DNA of 64,000 nucleotides, taken from NCBI GenBank assembly GCA_963839685.1, contig CAWIVS010000008.1, positions 186,001 through 250,000 of the forward strand, read 5' to 3'. The notes below the pieces were generated by a model. The model was not told the DNA's origin and searched no databases. It worked only from the letters and a program-made list of their open reading frames with translations. Shown in pieces: positions 1 to 8,260 of the stretch (within the stretch, counting starts at the first letter, position 1; every line of letters starts with the position of its first letter). This stretch comes from CADEED01 sp963839685. Its GTDB lineage: Bacteria > Pseudomonadota > Gammaproteobacteria > Steroidobacterales > Steroidobacteraceae. The translations under genes and the position numbers were made by a program.

Positions 1-645
1 GGCCTGATCGACAACTGGGTGCGCGAGGAGATTCTGTATCGCGAGGGGCTGGTAATGGGGCTGGAACGCGACGATCCCGTCGTGCGACGCCGGATCGCCC
101 AGAAAGTCGAGTTCATCCTGGATGGCGCGATTCCCCCAGCGCCCACCGAGGCCGACCTGCAAGGATGGCTCGATTCGCATGGCGAAACGTACTCGGTGGA
201 AAGCCGGTACTCGTTGCGACAGGTGTACTTCGATCCCGCTCGCCACGGCGAAACCATCGCGCAGGCACTCTCCCGCGGACAGGCGATGTTGAAAAAAGGC
301 CGGCTGGATGTTGGCGATCCGACCATGCTGCCAGCCACGATGACTGCCTCCGCGTCCGAGGTCGCGCGGGTTTTCGGCAGTAAGTTTGAAATCGCGCTGC
401 GCACGCTTCCGCTCGGTGCGTGGCAGGGACCGGTGAGCTCCGGTTTCGGCATCCACCTGGTGGAATTGCAGGCACGCGAAGCGGGTCACAAGGCCAGCTT
501 GAGTGAGGTGCGCGATGCGGTGACCCGCGATCTGATGCATGCGCGCTCACAAGAGGCCACCGCTGCCTTCTACGAAAGAGTGAAGGCGACCTACAACGTG
601 CGCATCGACGATGCGCCCGATGGTTTGAAGGATCCGGCGGGTTGA
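1..645 (+). CDS. PpiC/parvulin-type peptidyl-prolyl isomerase, 3' part
   Basis: The reading frame is open from the first base of the window and ends with TGA at 643-645, so the N-terminus lies outside. The visible 214 codons match the pattern of periplasmic parvulin-like prolyl isomerases: an N-terminal helical chaperone-like part followed by a rotamase domain in which a GAWQGPVSSGFGIHLVEL segment (around nt 417-470) corresponds to the conserved parvulin stretch with Gly-Phe-Gly-hydrophobic-His. It is expected to assist folding of exported or membrane proteins. The stop overlaps the start of the HupE-like gene, so the two are probably cotranscribed. Family assignment is firm; the specific client is unknown. 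Confidence 0.8.
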   Translation, partial: GLIDNWVREEILYREGLVMGLERDDPVVRRRIAQKVEFILDGAIPPAPTEADLQGWLDSHGETYSVESRYSLRQVYFDPARHGETIAQALSRGQAMLKKGRLDVGDPTMLPATMTASASEVARVFGSKFEIALRTLPLGAWQGPVSSGFGIHLVELQAREAGHKASLSEVRDAVTRDLMHARSQEATAAFYERVKATYNVRIDDAPDGLKDPAG

Positions 646-1658
646 TCGTGCCACGAATGTGTCGCATCGCGGCGGGGTGGCAGTGCCTATGGGTATTGCT
701 GGCGTCATGCATTGCGCTTTCGGCTCATGCCGACGTCTTCCGCCCTGCCTACCTGGAACTGCGCGAGGTCGGCAACGATCGATACGACGTCCTTTGGAAA
801 GTGCCCGCGCAAGGCGACATGCGGCTGGCGGTGCAGGTGCACTTCCCGGCCGGCACGATTCAAGTGACGCCACCACAAGGCTTGTTCGTGGGTACTGCGT
901 TCGTGGAACGCTGGCAAGTCACGCGCCCGGGAGGATTCATCGGGGAGCTTATCAGCATCGAAGGAATTGCCGGTGGGGTGACAGATGTCATCGCGCGCGT
1001 GGAGCGACAGGACGGCACCAGTCAGATGGAGCGCCTGCTGCCGCAGAGTCCGCAATTCGCCATCAAGGCAGCGACAGGGGCCGGAGAGGTTGCCCGGTCA
1101 TACCTGGTCCTGGGAATCGAACACATCCTGGGCGGCATCGATCACCTGTTGTTCGTCTTGGCGCTTCTCCTGATCGTGCGCGGCGGCAAACGCATATTGA
1201 TCACGATCACCGCCTTCACGGCAGCGCACAGCATTACTCTGGTTGCGGCAACGATGGGTTGGGCGCATGTACCGGCTCCGCCGGTCGAAGCCATGATTGC
1301 CCTGAGTATCGTCTTCGTGGCGGCAGAAGTGGTTCACGGCCTGCGCGGCAAGCCGGGCCTGACGGCACGTGCACCATGGGTGGTGGCCTTCAGCTTCGGG
1401 CTGCTGCATGGCTTCGGTTTCGCCGGTGCGCTCGCCGAGGTGGGCCTGCCGCAGACCGCGATTCCCGTGGCGCTGCTGATGTTCAACGTCGGCGTCGAAG
1501 TGGGCCAACTGCTGTTCGTGGCCGCTGCGCTCGCGCTGGGCGCGCTGATCGTGCGGCTGCCGGTTCCGCGGCCCGCCTGGACGGCCTATCTTGTACCGTA
1601 TGCCATCGGTTCGGTAGCGATGTTCTGGGTCGTCGAACGGGTCGGAGCGTTCTTCTAA
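642..1658 (+). CDS. HupE/UreJ-like membrane protein
   Basis: A 338-residue protein with a signal peptide (about residues 8-30, ending AHA), a beta-rich exported N-terminal half, and a C-terminal half of about six or seven membrane helices from residue 150. The motif LGIEHILGGIDHLLFV and a later HG-rich segment (LLHGFGFAG) are typical of the HupE/UreJ_2 family, whose members are proposed metal (Ni/Co) permeases, although this subgroup is not characterised to my knowledge. The TTG start at 642 is chosen because AAGGA lies nine bases upstream at 628-632; an in-frame ATG at 657 is the alternative. The start overlaps the stop of the prolyl isomerase gene, a pairing that suggests the isomerase helps fold the exported domain. 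Confidence 0.8.
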   Translation: MIVPRMCRIAAGWQCLWVLLASCIALSAHADVFRPAYLELREVGNDRYDVLWKVPAQGDMRLAVQVHFPAGTIQVTPPQGLFVGTAFVERWQVTRPGGFIGELISIEGIAGGVTDVIARVERQDGTSQMERLLPQSPQFAIKAATGAGEVARSYLVLGIEHILGGIDHLLFVLALLLIVRGGKRILITITAFTAAHSITLVAATMGWAHVPAPPVEAMIALSIVFVAAEVVHGLRGKPGLTARAPWVVAFSFGLLHGFGFAGALAEVGLPQTAIPVALLMFNVGVEVGQLLFVAAALALGALIVRLPVPRPAWTAYLVPYAIGSVAMFWVVERVGAFF

Positions 1659-4327
1659 TCCCGGACGAGAGTCAGCGCCGTTTTACGCTTTTCACGCGGT
1701 GCGGCTGGCGTCGGGGCAGGCAGCATCTGCGACTGCTGCAGCAGCTCCTGGCACCGCACGGGCAGGCGCGTCAACAGCGGCAACAGGTCGTCACTGGAAA
1801 CCGGGCGGGAAAACAGATAGCCCTGCAGCGAGATCGCGGGGTGCTGCAGCAGCATGGCGAACTGCTCGAGACGCTCCACTCCTTCGGCGGTGACTTCGAG
1901 ACCCAGGCCGCGACACAACGCAATCGTCGCGCGCGCGATGGACGCGGCGCGCGCGCTGTCGTCGATGCCCGCGATCAGGCTTCGATCCAGTTTCACACGA
2001 GTCAGCGGCAGCTGCTGCAGCGATGCCAGCGAGGAATATCCGGTGCCGAAATCGTCGAGCGCAATGGTGACTCCGATAGAACGCAGCTGATCGAGTGTCT
2101 TGATCGTATGGGATCCGGTCTGCAACACGGACTCGGTGAGCTCGAGCTCGACGCACTGCGCGGGCAGCTCATATTCCTTCAGCAACATCTCGAGCTTGCT
2201 CACGAACCGATAGTCCAGGAATTGCCGTGGCGAGACGTTGATCGCGACGCGCGCGTTCGGCCAGGCGCCTCGATGCCAGCGCGCCGCGGTGCGGATGGCG
2301 GTACGCAGCACCCAGTCGCTGATCTCCACGATCAGTCCGGACTCTTCAGCCACCGCGAGAAATTCGTCGGGAGAACGGAAGCTGCCATCCGGCATGCGCC
2401 AGCGGATGAGCGCTTCGACCAGCGCCACGTCGAGCGTCTCGATGTTGATCAGCGGTTGATAGAACAGCTCGAACTCGTCGCCCTGGATGGCACGTCGCAG
2501 CCTCTGCTCGATCGCGAACTTCGCCGAAGCGGTCACCAGCAGCTCCGGTGTGAAAGTGGCGAGCTGGCTGCGACCGAGGGCCTTGGCGCGGAACAACGCG
2601 GCATCCGCGGCACGCAGCAGCGCCTCCGCATCCCGCTCGTGATCGGGAAACACGCTCGCGCCAACGCTGACACTCACGATGACCTCGCGATCGTCTACCT
2701 GCAGCGGCGTGTCGAAAGCGCGCACGATGCTGGTGCCGAAGGCGAGTATCGCATCAGCATCGACGGCACCCTGCTGCACCAGGGTGAATTCATCGCCGCC
2801 AAGCCGCGCGGCGAACCCGCGGTCCTGCGCGATCGCCCCGAGCCGCTGCGCGATTGCGATCAGCACGCGATCCCCGTAGGGATGTCCCATGCTGTCGTTG
2901 AGTGTCTTGAAGTTGTCGATGTCGAGGAAGAACACACCGACGCGCTCGCCGGAGATGCGTGCTCGACCGAGTGCCTCGTTGAGAGCGCCAAACAACTGCC
3001 GGCGGTTGGCGATACCCGTGAGCGGATCCTGCTCCGCGAGCTCCTGCAATTGACGCGTGCGCTCCTCGACCTTGGCTTCGAGGCGCTGCTGTGCCTCGCG
3101 CGTTGTGGCGCGCGCCACCGCGAGCTGCTGCGCCATCGAATTGAAGGCCTCGGTGAGTATGTCCAACTCGCGAATACCGCCACTGGCTACCACGCGAGCG
3201 TTCTCGCCGCGCGCCAGACGGTTGGTGGCGGCCAGCAGCCGCCGTACGGGCCGTACGATGCTGATGATTGTCGCGATACAGAGATAGAGCAGCACGACGA
3301 GTACCACGGCGCTCACCCACGCCACCAGGGAGCGGTTCGGGCCCGAATTTGTCGACACGGACGCCGGTGTCACTACGACTTGTCGGCTCGCCTCAGGCGG
3401 CGCCTCGGGAAAGCGCGCTGGCAATAGCGCCGCGAGCTTGCGCGATTCGCGCGCGAAGGCGTCGACGGCCGCCATGCGGCGCTCTTCATTCCTGAAAAGG
3501 GCAACGCGCGTGGTCGTCAGCGCCTGCGCGTCGCCGGTGATGGCGTGGTACCAGTCCGCGCCCGGTGTCCGACGCAGACCCGCAGACCGGTCGCGCAGCG
3601 TAGTCGCGAGAGTTCGTTCTGCAACGGCGAGCGGACCTGTCTCCAGCTCACGCCCGTCGAATGAACTGTGAGCCGCGAACGCCGCGCGTACCGCGTCGAG
3701 CTGCGCGCGAACCTCGAGCAGGGGATCACGCGCGACGCTGCGGCTCGAGGTTTTCAAGGCCTGCTCGATCGAAGTCCTGACGCGCAGGTCCATGCCCGTC
3801 AGCAGGCCCGAGTATCGCGAGAGCAGCTCGCGGCGAACGCGGCGGGATTGCACCAGCTTGTCGGCGCTGTTCTTGTGTTGGGCGATGAGGCGGAGCAGCT
3901 GGCTGGGAGCCGGGCCGGCTTCATCGAAATACTTGCCGAATGCGCGATCCAGCGCGGCACGGGCATGCGCATAGTGCGTGGCCGACGCGCGTGAGTCCGC
4001 ATCCGCGTGGTCCTGCGCCGTGCGATCGAACTCGCCCCATGCACCCAGGACCTCGGCGGAACTCGCAGCGCGCCTGGCGCGGTCCATCGATTCACGCAGC
4101 GCAATGATCTGCTGGGCGTCGAGTGCGCTGCGCTCCATTGCCGCGCTCTGCTGCTGCTCGAGGATCGCGACACCGTTTTCGACGATGAGATTTGAGGTCG
4201 CCGCCAACGCACCGACGGAAGCAAATGCGATGATCAGCCGCGGCATGATGCCGATGCTGCCCAGCGTGAACCACCTCTTCAGGCGCACGTACTGACGTTT
4301 GAACAGATGGCGACCGTTCTTGGACAT
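1655..4327 (-). CDS. Membrane GGDEF-EAL cyclic-di-GMP enzyme
   Basis: An 890-residue protein. Order: short cytoplasmic N-terminus, membrane helix near 25-50, a long helical periplasmic sensor region to about 330, second membrane helix near 335-360, HAMP (about 360-410), coiled coil, GGDEF domain with intact RLGGDEF, then EAL domain. The EAL domain keeps the catalytic set: VEALIRW, INVSP, ELTES, DDFGTGYSSL, KLDRSL and EGVE. No RxxD inhibitory site sits at the usual distance before GGDEF, so product inhibition may be absent. Both synthesis and hydrolysis of cyclic-di-GMP are possible. Its stop overlaps the convergent HupE-like gene by four bases. It lies 188 bases downstream of the partner-switch genes on the same strand and could be their output, but this is inference. 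Confidence 0.92.
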   Translation of the reverse strand: MSKNGRHLFKRQYVRLKRWFTLGSIGIMPRLIIAFASVGALAATSNLIVENGVAILEQQQSAAMERSALDAQQIIALRESMDRARRAASSAEVLGAWGEFDRTAQDHADADSRASATHYAHARAALDRAFGKYFDEAGPAPSQLLRLIAQHKNSADKLVQSRRVRRELLSRYSGLLTGMDLRVRTSIEQALKTSSRSVARDPLLEVRAQLDAVRAAFAAHSSFDGRELETGPLAVAERTLATTLRDRSAGLRRTPGADWYHAITGDAQALTTTRVALFRNEERRMAAVDAFARESRKLAALLPARFPEAPPEASRQVVVTPASVSTNSGPNRSLVAWVSAVVLVVLLYLCIATIISIVRPVRRLLAATNRLARGENARVVASGGIRELDILTEAFNSMAQQLAVARATTREAQQRLEAKVEERTRQLQELAEQDPLTGIANRRQLFGALNEALGRARISGERVGVFFLDIDNFKTLNDSMGHPYGDRVLIAIAQRLGAIAQDRGFAARLGGDEFTLVQQGAVDADAILAFGTSIVRAFDTPLQVDDREVIVSVSVGASVFPDHERDAEALLRAADAALFRAKALGRSQLATFTPELLVTASAKFAIEQRLRRAIQGDEFELFYQPLINIETLDVALVEALIRWRMPDGSFRSPDEFLAVAEESGLIVEISDWVLRTAIRTAARWHRGAWPNARVAINVSPRQFLDYRFVSKLEMLLKEYELPAQCVELELTESVLQTGSHTIKTLDQLRSIGVTIALDDFGTGYSSLASLQQLPLTRVKLDRSLIAGIDDSARAASIARATIALCRGLGLEVTAEGVERLEQFAMLLQHPAISLQGYLFSRPVSSDDLLPLLTRLPVRCQELLQQSQMLPAPTPAAPREKRKTALTLVRD

Positions 4328-4515
4328 GAGCGCCGTCCTATTCCCTTCCCTAATTCTCTCGAGCCCGGCGCCTGCGGTGCCGCACTCCCATCCCTGGCCT
4401 CAGGTTCGATGAAAGTGCACAGCAGTGCGCCTATACAGTTCACGCTTTCGCGTAGGCGGGGGTCTGATAGGCACTATGTCGCACGAATCAGGTGAGACCT
4501 TAGGGGCGAAAACGG

Positions 4516-4968
4516 TCAGGCAACCTGGCCCCTGAAGTTCCGTTTCACGGCCACGGTAAGCCGGTTTCGGCCTTGCTCCGTGCGACGGTAGTTGAGCGAG
4601 CTTGCCGCGCGACGGACGAGTATGAGTCCGAATCCCCCAAGTCTCGTTTCCTCGAGCGACCTGGTTGGCGGCGGTGCTGTGTACGTCGATGAGTCGAACG
4701 GCACGCCGTCATCATCAATCGTCAGAACGATTTCATCTGCGCGGGTTTCCAGCACCACACACACATCCGGCTCGCGCCCGTCGGCGGCGCCATAGTTGAT
4801 GATGTTTGAGACGATCTCCTCGAAAACCACCTCGAGGTTGTAGCGAGGGGCGCCGTCCAGTTGTTCCCTGTCGAGCGCCTCATGCAAGCGAGCGAAGGCC
4901 TGCGCGAAGCCATCGTGATTGCCGGAGAAACGGATCTCAACACCGGGCGCCTGCATGGCGCGATCCAT
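4516..4968 (-). CDS. RsbW-like anti-sigma/serine-kinase HATPase
   Basis: A 150-residue stand-alone GHKL ATPase domain. The N box is VFEEIVSNIINYG, the G1 box IDDDGVPFD and the G2 box LGGFGLILVRR; no HisKA dimerisation domain is present. This is the layout of RsbW/SpoIIAB-type kinases that phosphorylate a STAS antagonist on serine and otherwise sequester a sigma factor or another partner. The start codon lies 14 bases after the STAS gene stop, so the two genes are almost certainly translated from one message. No sigma factor gene is next to it, so the target held by the kinase is unknown. Confidence 0.9.
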   Translation of the reverse strand: MDRAMQAPGVEIRFSGNHDGFAQAFARLHEALDREQLDGAPRYNLEVVFEEIVSNIINYGAADGREPDVCVVLETRADEIVLTIDDDGVPFDSSTYTAPPPTRSLEETRLGGFGLILVRRAASSLNYRRTEQGRNRLTVAVKRNFRGQVA

Positions 4969-4982
4969 TCAGCCGCCGGATC

Positions 4983-5324
4983 TCATGCGCGTGCGACAGC
5001 GGCCGCGGCCGCGGCATCCGCACGCACCGGGACAATGTCGTTCAGCGAGGTGGTCTCGAGAACTTCCGCGACGAGCGGTTGTGCGCCGTACAGCACCAGT
5101 TTTCCGCCCCTCCTGCCAAGGGCTCGCGCAATCGTGATGAACAGCCGAAGTCCTCCCGACGCGACGAATGTGACCTGTGACAGATCGAGGATCGCACGTG
5201 CACCGCGAGGAACGAGGTTGGCCGTTAGCTGGGTCTCGATCTGATCGACACCGGGAGTATCCAGTCGCCCGTCCAGCGAGACGTTCAGGATTCCATCACC
5301 CACATCGCCAACTTGCATCTGCAT
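4983..5324 (-). CDS. STAS-domain anti-sigma factor antagonist (RsbV-like)
   Basis: A 113-residue STAS protein. The segment VTFVASGGLRLF carries the serine that kinases of the RsbW family phosphorylate and PP2C phosphatases dephosphorylate. Residues 1-100 cover the whole fold; the tail is an alanine-rich extension. In known partner switches the unphosphorylated form binds the kinase and frees the kinase's other partner. It lies between the phosphatase gene (108-base gap upstream) and the kinase gene (14-base gap downstream), which makes these three proteins a likely closed circuit. Confidence 0.9.
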   Translation of the reverse strand: MQMQVGDVGDGILNVSLDGRLDTPGVDQIETQLTANLVPRGARAILDLSQVTFVASGGLRLFITIARALGRRGGKLVLYGAQPLVAEVLETTSLNDIVPVRADAAAAAAVARA

Positions 5325-5432
5325 ACGAGGACTCCGCTTGTTTTCTTGTCTGCTTGCCGCGGCACCGCCATGGCGGCGACGAACGTTGAATATTATGGGC
5401 GCTGCCGCAAACTGCGCAAACTGCGCCGGCGG

Positions 5433-6660
5433 CTACGGGTCGACGCGCCGGGTAAGCACGGTGAGTGTGATGTCGTCCGATTGGGGAGCAGGGCCGGCAA
5501 AGGTCGTTACGCTCTGACAGATGTGTTCCACCAACGCCATCGCGTCGTTGTCGCCGTGAACCCGGAGTACTTCGAGGAGGCGGTCGGCACCGTAGGGTTC
5601 CTCCGCCGCGTTGAAAGCCTCCGTTACCCCATCGGTGTACAGCACGAGCCGATCACCCGCATGTAGTTGTACCCGACAGTTTGAAAACCGGGCACCTGGC
5701 ATTACCCCAAGCACCACGCCGCCTGCGCCATTGAGGGTTTCGATTGAGCCGTCGACGCGGCGGAGGTACGGATGATTATGGCCCCCGTTGGCGTACTCGA
5801 GGAGGCCGCTCGCCGGGTCGAAGATGCCGTAGAACACGGTGACGAACAGATCCATTGGATTTTGCGTGCACAAGGCGTCGTTCGTTTCCGTCAGGCATGC
5901 GCCGGGGCTCGTGTGATGTGCCGCGCAGTCGCGCAGTTCGGTGCGCGCCACCGCCATGAAAAATGCGGCGGGCACCCCCTTGCCCGAGACATCAGCCATC
6001 ACCAACCCAATCCGCTCGTCTGGAAGCTCCATGAAGTCGTAAAAATCTCCGCCCATGAAAGTCGCCGGAATCATGCGGGCGGCGCCGTCGCAGCCCGACC
6101 TTCGCAGGAAATTTTGCCGGCAGAATTGCAAGTTGTAATGCCCTTGCAACATTCAGTTCTGCTTTTATCTGTGCCTGTGCCAGTTCCAGCGCGGCGTTCT
6201 TTTCGGCGAGTTCATGAGTGCGTTGGGCAACCGCCTTCTCGAGAATATGCGTCTGCAATTTCAACAGGCGAACCAGCCGCAGCATGCGCAGCGCTCGCAG
6301 CCAGCGCGCGTCGAGGCCGACCAGATAAAAAGGTGCGATCGAAAGCAGGTCCACCAGCCCCTGGAAGCTCAGGACGAATTGCATCCGCTTCTCGGCCGCA
6401 ACGAGACGCAGCAAGTACTCCAGAGTGAAAACCGCAATGACCACGATCTCACCGATATAGAGCGCTTTCTCAGCCCAACTCGGGAGGCCGGGTATTACCT
6501 CGATCCCGACAGACGCCACGCTCAGAACTATCAGCCCGAGGATGAGGTTTTCGAACGCCCGCGCCCAGCGGCCGTTACCGGTCAACAGAAGATCCGCGAA
6601 TGCGTGGACGACTGCCGCCGGAGAGCGGACAGCCATCAGCGGCGAGACTCGACTACTCAA
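5433..6660 (-). CDS. Voltage-sensor domain fused to SpoIIE/PP2C phosphatase
   Basis: Restored length is about 408 residues; one frameshift at the CCC run 6094-6096 splits it, and removing one C rejoins the conserved domain. Residues 36-135 form a four-helix voltage sensor: S1 (36-55), S2 (66-89) with F78 and E81 of a charge-transfer centre, S3 (99-115) with D104, and S4 RWLRALRMLRLVRLLK with a basic residue every third position (R119, R122, R125, R128, R131, K134). No pore helices or selectivity filter follow. A coiled coil (138-166) leads into the RsbU/SpoIIE signature LNVARALQLAILP and a PP2C domain with GGDFYDF, MADVSGKG and SDDITLTVL metal-binding segments. It should dephosphorylate the STAS protein encoded next. 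The start is TTG at 6660, or ATG at 6636. Confidence 0.85.
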
Positions 6661-6840
6661 GCGCCAGCTCCTTCGGATGCGTACCGGCGATGAGGCCGAT
6701 GGATGGAACGCCGGCTCAGTGCTTTACCGAGAACTGAAGTCCTTTTCGGCGGGGTCCGGACGTATTCTGACCGCGCAACGGCCAGCTGACCATCATTTCT
6801 ATGGCGCGCCCTGATTCCTATCGGTACTCGGGCGGCCCGA

Positions 6841-7515
6841 CTACCCAACGGTTGACGCCATGAACGCGGGAATCGGCCGTCCGGCGGCTTTCAGCCACCG
6901 CGCCATCGCACCCACCACCGTCCGCACTGGCGTGCGCTCTGTCATGCGCTCGCGCCAGGCGAGCAAGCGCGGCGTTGCTGGCGTCACTGGCGCCCCTTGT
7001 CGTTCCCCAAACAACGCGGCCATATAAAAGGCGATGTCTGCGAACGAATAACTACCGGCCAACCAGTCGTTCGACGCCAGGCGTCGATCCATGTCGGCGT
7101 AGAATCGCCTGGCGGCTTCGATCGCGGCGACGGCGGGCTCGGTGGCCAACGCGTCCTGCAGGCTCATCAGGCGAATGATGTGCGGGAAATACACTTCGTC
7201 GGATTGATGCTCGAGTCCGCGAGCGCGTGCCCGCGAGGCGGCTACGCGCGGCCACAACGCCGGGTCCGGCTGAAGGTCTTCCAGGTATTCGAAAATCTGC
7301 GTGGAGTCGAAGATCTCCAGCGCTCCGTGCACGAGCACGGGGACCTGGCGCTTGGGGTTGATGCGCAAGACTTCGGGGTGCTTTGGACTGTATCCCTGTT
7401 GAGAGTCGTACGGCACCATGACCAGGTCGAAATCCAATCGCTTCTCGAGCAGAGCAATCTGCACTTTCGCGCCAAACATGCTCAGCGGCCCGGAATAGAG
7501 CGTCAGGTCGCTCAT
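6841..7515 (-). CDS. Glutathione S-transferase family protein
   Basis: A 224-residue cytosolic GST. The thioredoxin-like N-terminal domain (1-80) contains YSGPLSMFGAKVQIALLEK and the conserved cis-proline segment RQVPVLVHG followed by FDSTQIFEYL, which binds the gamma-glutamyl group. The C-terminal helical domain spans 90-215, with the conserved N-capping Asp in SFADIAFYMA. The start at 7515 is preferred over the longer frame because the domain begins immediately and the ATG overlaps the stop of the upstream acetyltransferase gene (ATGA). Substrate unknown; it probably detoxifies electrophiles. Confidence 0.87.
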   Translation of the reverse strand: MSDLTLYSGPLSMFGAKVQIALLEKRLDFDLVMVPYDSQQGYSPKHPEVLRINPKRQVPVLVHGALEIFDSTQIFEYLEDLQPDPALWPRVAASRARARGLEHQSDEVYFPHIIRLMSLQDALATEPAVAAIEAARRFYADMDRRLASNDWLAGSYSFADIAFYMAALFGERQGAPVTPATPRLLAWRERMTERTPVRTVVGAMARWLKAAGRPIPAFMASTVG

Positions 7516-8006
7516 TCGCGCTCGAGCACCACCGACGTTTCGACCTGCCGCTTGGGAATGTCCCAATACGACTCGAGCAGCGCCGCGGCGCGCGACGCGG
7601 GAACAAGCGCGAAACCCTCGCGTTGATAGAAGCGAATGGCCCAGGCGGCGTCAGCCCAGGTACCCACCAGCATGCGCCGTGTGCTCAGACTTCGGAGATG
7701 CGAGATCAGCGCGGCCCCGACGCCGAGCCGCTGGCTGCCAGGCCGCACATACGCGTGCCGGATCAGGTCCACGTCGCGTACCGACTGAATGCCCATGACG
7801 CCGATGAGCGCTCCTTCGAGTTCGTAACCCCAGAACTCGACGCCGGCGGCGACGTCTCGCTCCAGTTGCGCGCCGGACATGTATGGATCGTGCCAGCGAT
7901 CAGCGGGAATCACGTCGCGATAGGCCTCGGCGGCCATGTTCACGATGGCAAGGATGGTGGAGTTTTCGTCGTCGCGACAACGCCGGACCAACGATTGCCT
8001 GCTCAT
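7512..8006 (-). CDS. GNAT family N-acetyltransferase
   Basis: A 164-residue acetyl-CoA dependent acetyltransferase. Motif A is seen in AYVRPGSQRLGVGAALI, with the QRLGVG pyrophosphate loop, and a C-terminal beta-bulge region FYQREGFALVP follows. The N-terminal half contains helix alpha1/alpha2 segments typical of the fold. It is translationally coupled to the downstream GST gene by a four-base overlap. The acceptor substrate cannot be read from the sequence. Confidence 0.85.
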   Translation of the reverse strand: MSRQSLVRRCRDDENSTILAIVNMAAEAYRDVIPADRWHDPYMSGAQLERDVAAGVEFWGYELEGALIGVMGIQSVRDVDLIRHAYVRPGSQRLGVGAALISHLRSLSTRRMLVGTWADAAWAIRFYQREGFALVPASRAAALLESYWDIPKRQVETSVVLERE

Positions 8007-8260
8007 GCATGGAGATTAAGCCTTGCGCTCGGCGAGGCGCCTCTCCCTTTCAGGATATTCGCGTGAACATAGGAGCGCGCTCACAACCAGGCATGGTATC
8101 GGCGGGCAGTCCTTATTCTTATGTGGAGCGAAGATGGGCGTCATGAAAGCCATATTGCAAGCCACTTTGGCGGCGATCCTGTCTGGTGTGCTGGTCGGCG
8201 TCCTGCTCAAGAGAAAGCTCAGGGAACTGGGTCCGGCTCTCCAGGCGCCTGAGCGGCCAC

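Noticed and set aside
659..3427. 922-codon open frame on the plus strand
   Set aside because: It is antisense to the HupE-like and GGDEF-EAL genes, is arginine- and glutamine-rich and has no domain features; a shadow frame of high-GC coding DNA.
8133..8260. Short plus-strand ORF with one hydrophobic segment (MKAILQATLAAILSGV)
   Set aside because: It could be a tiny membrane protein, but its frame runs on into the convergent DUF1501 gene and no homologue or clear stop supports it.
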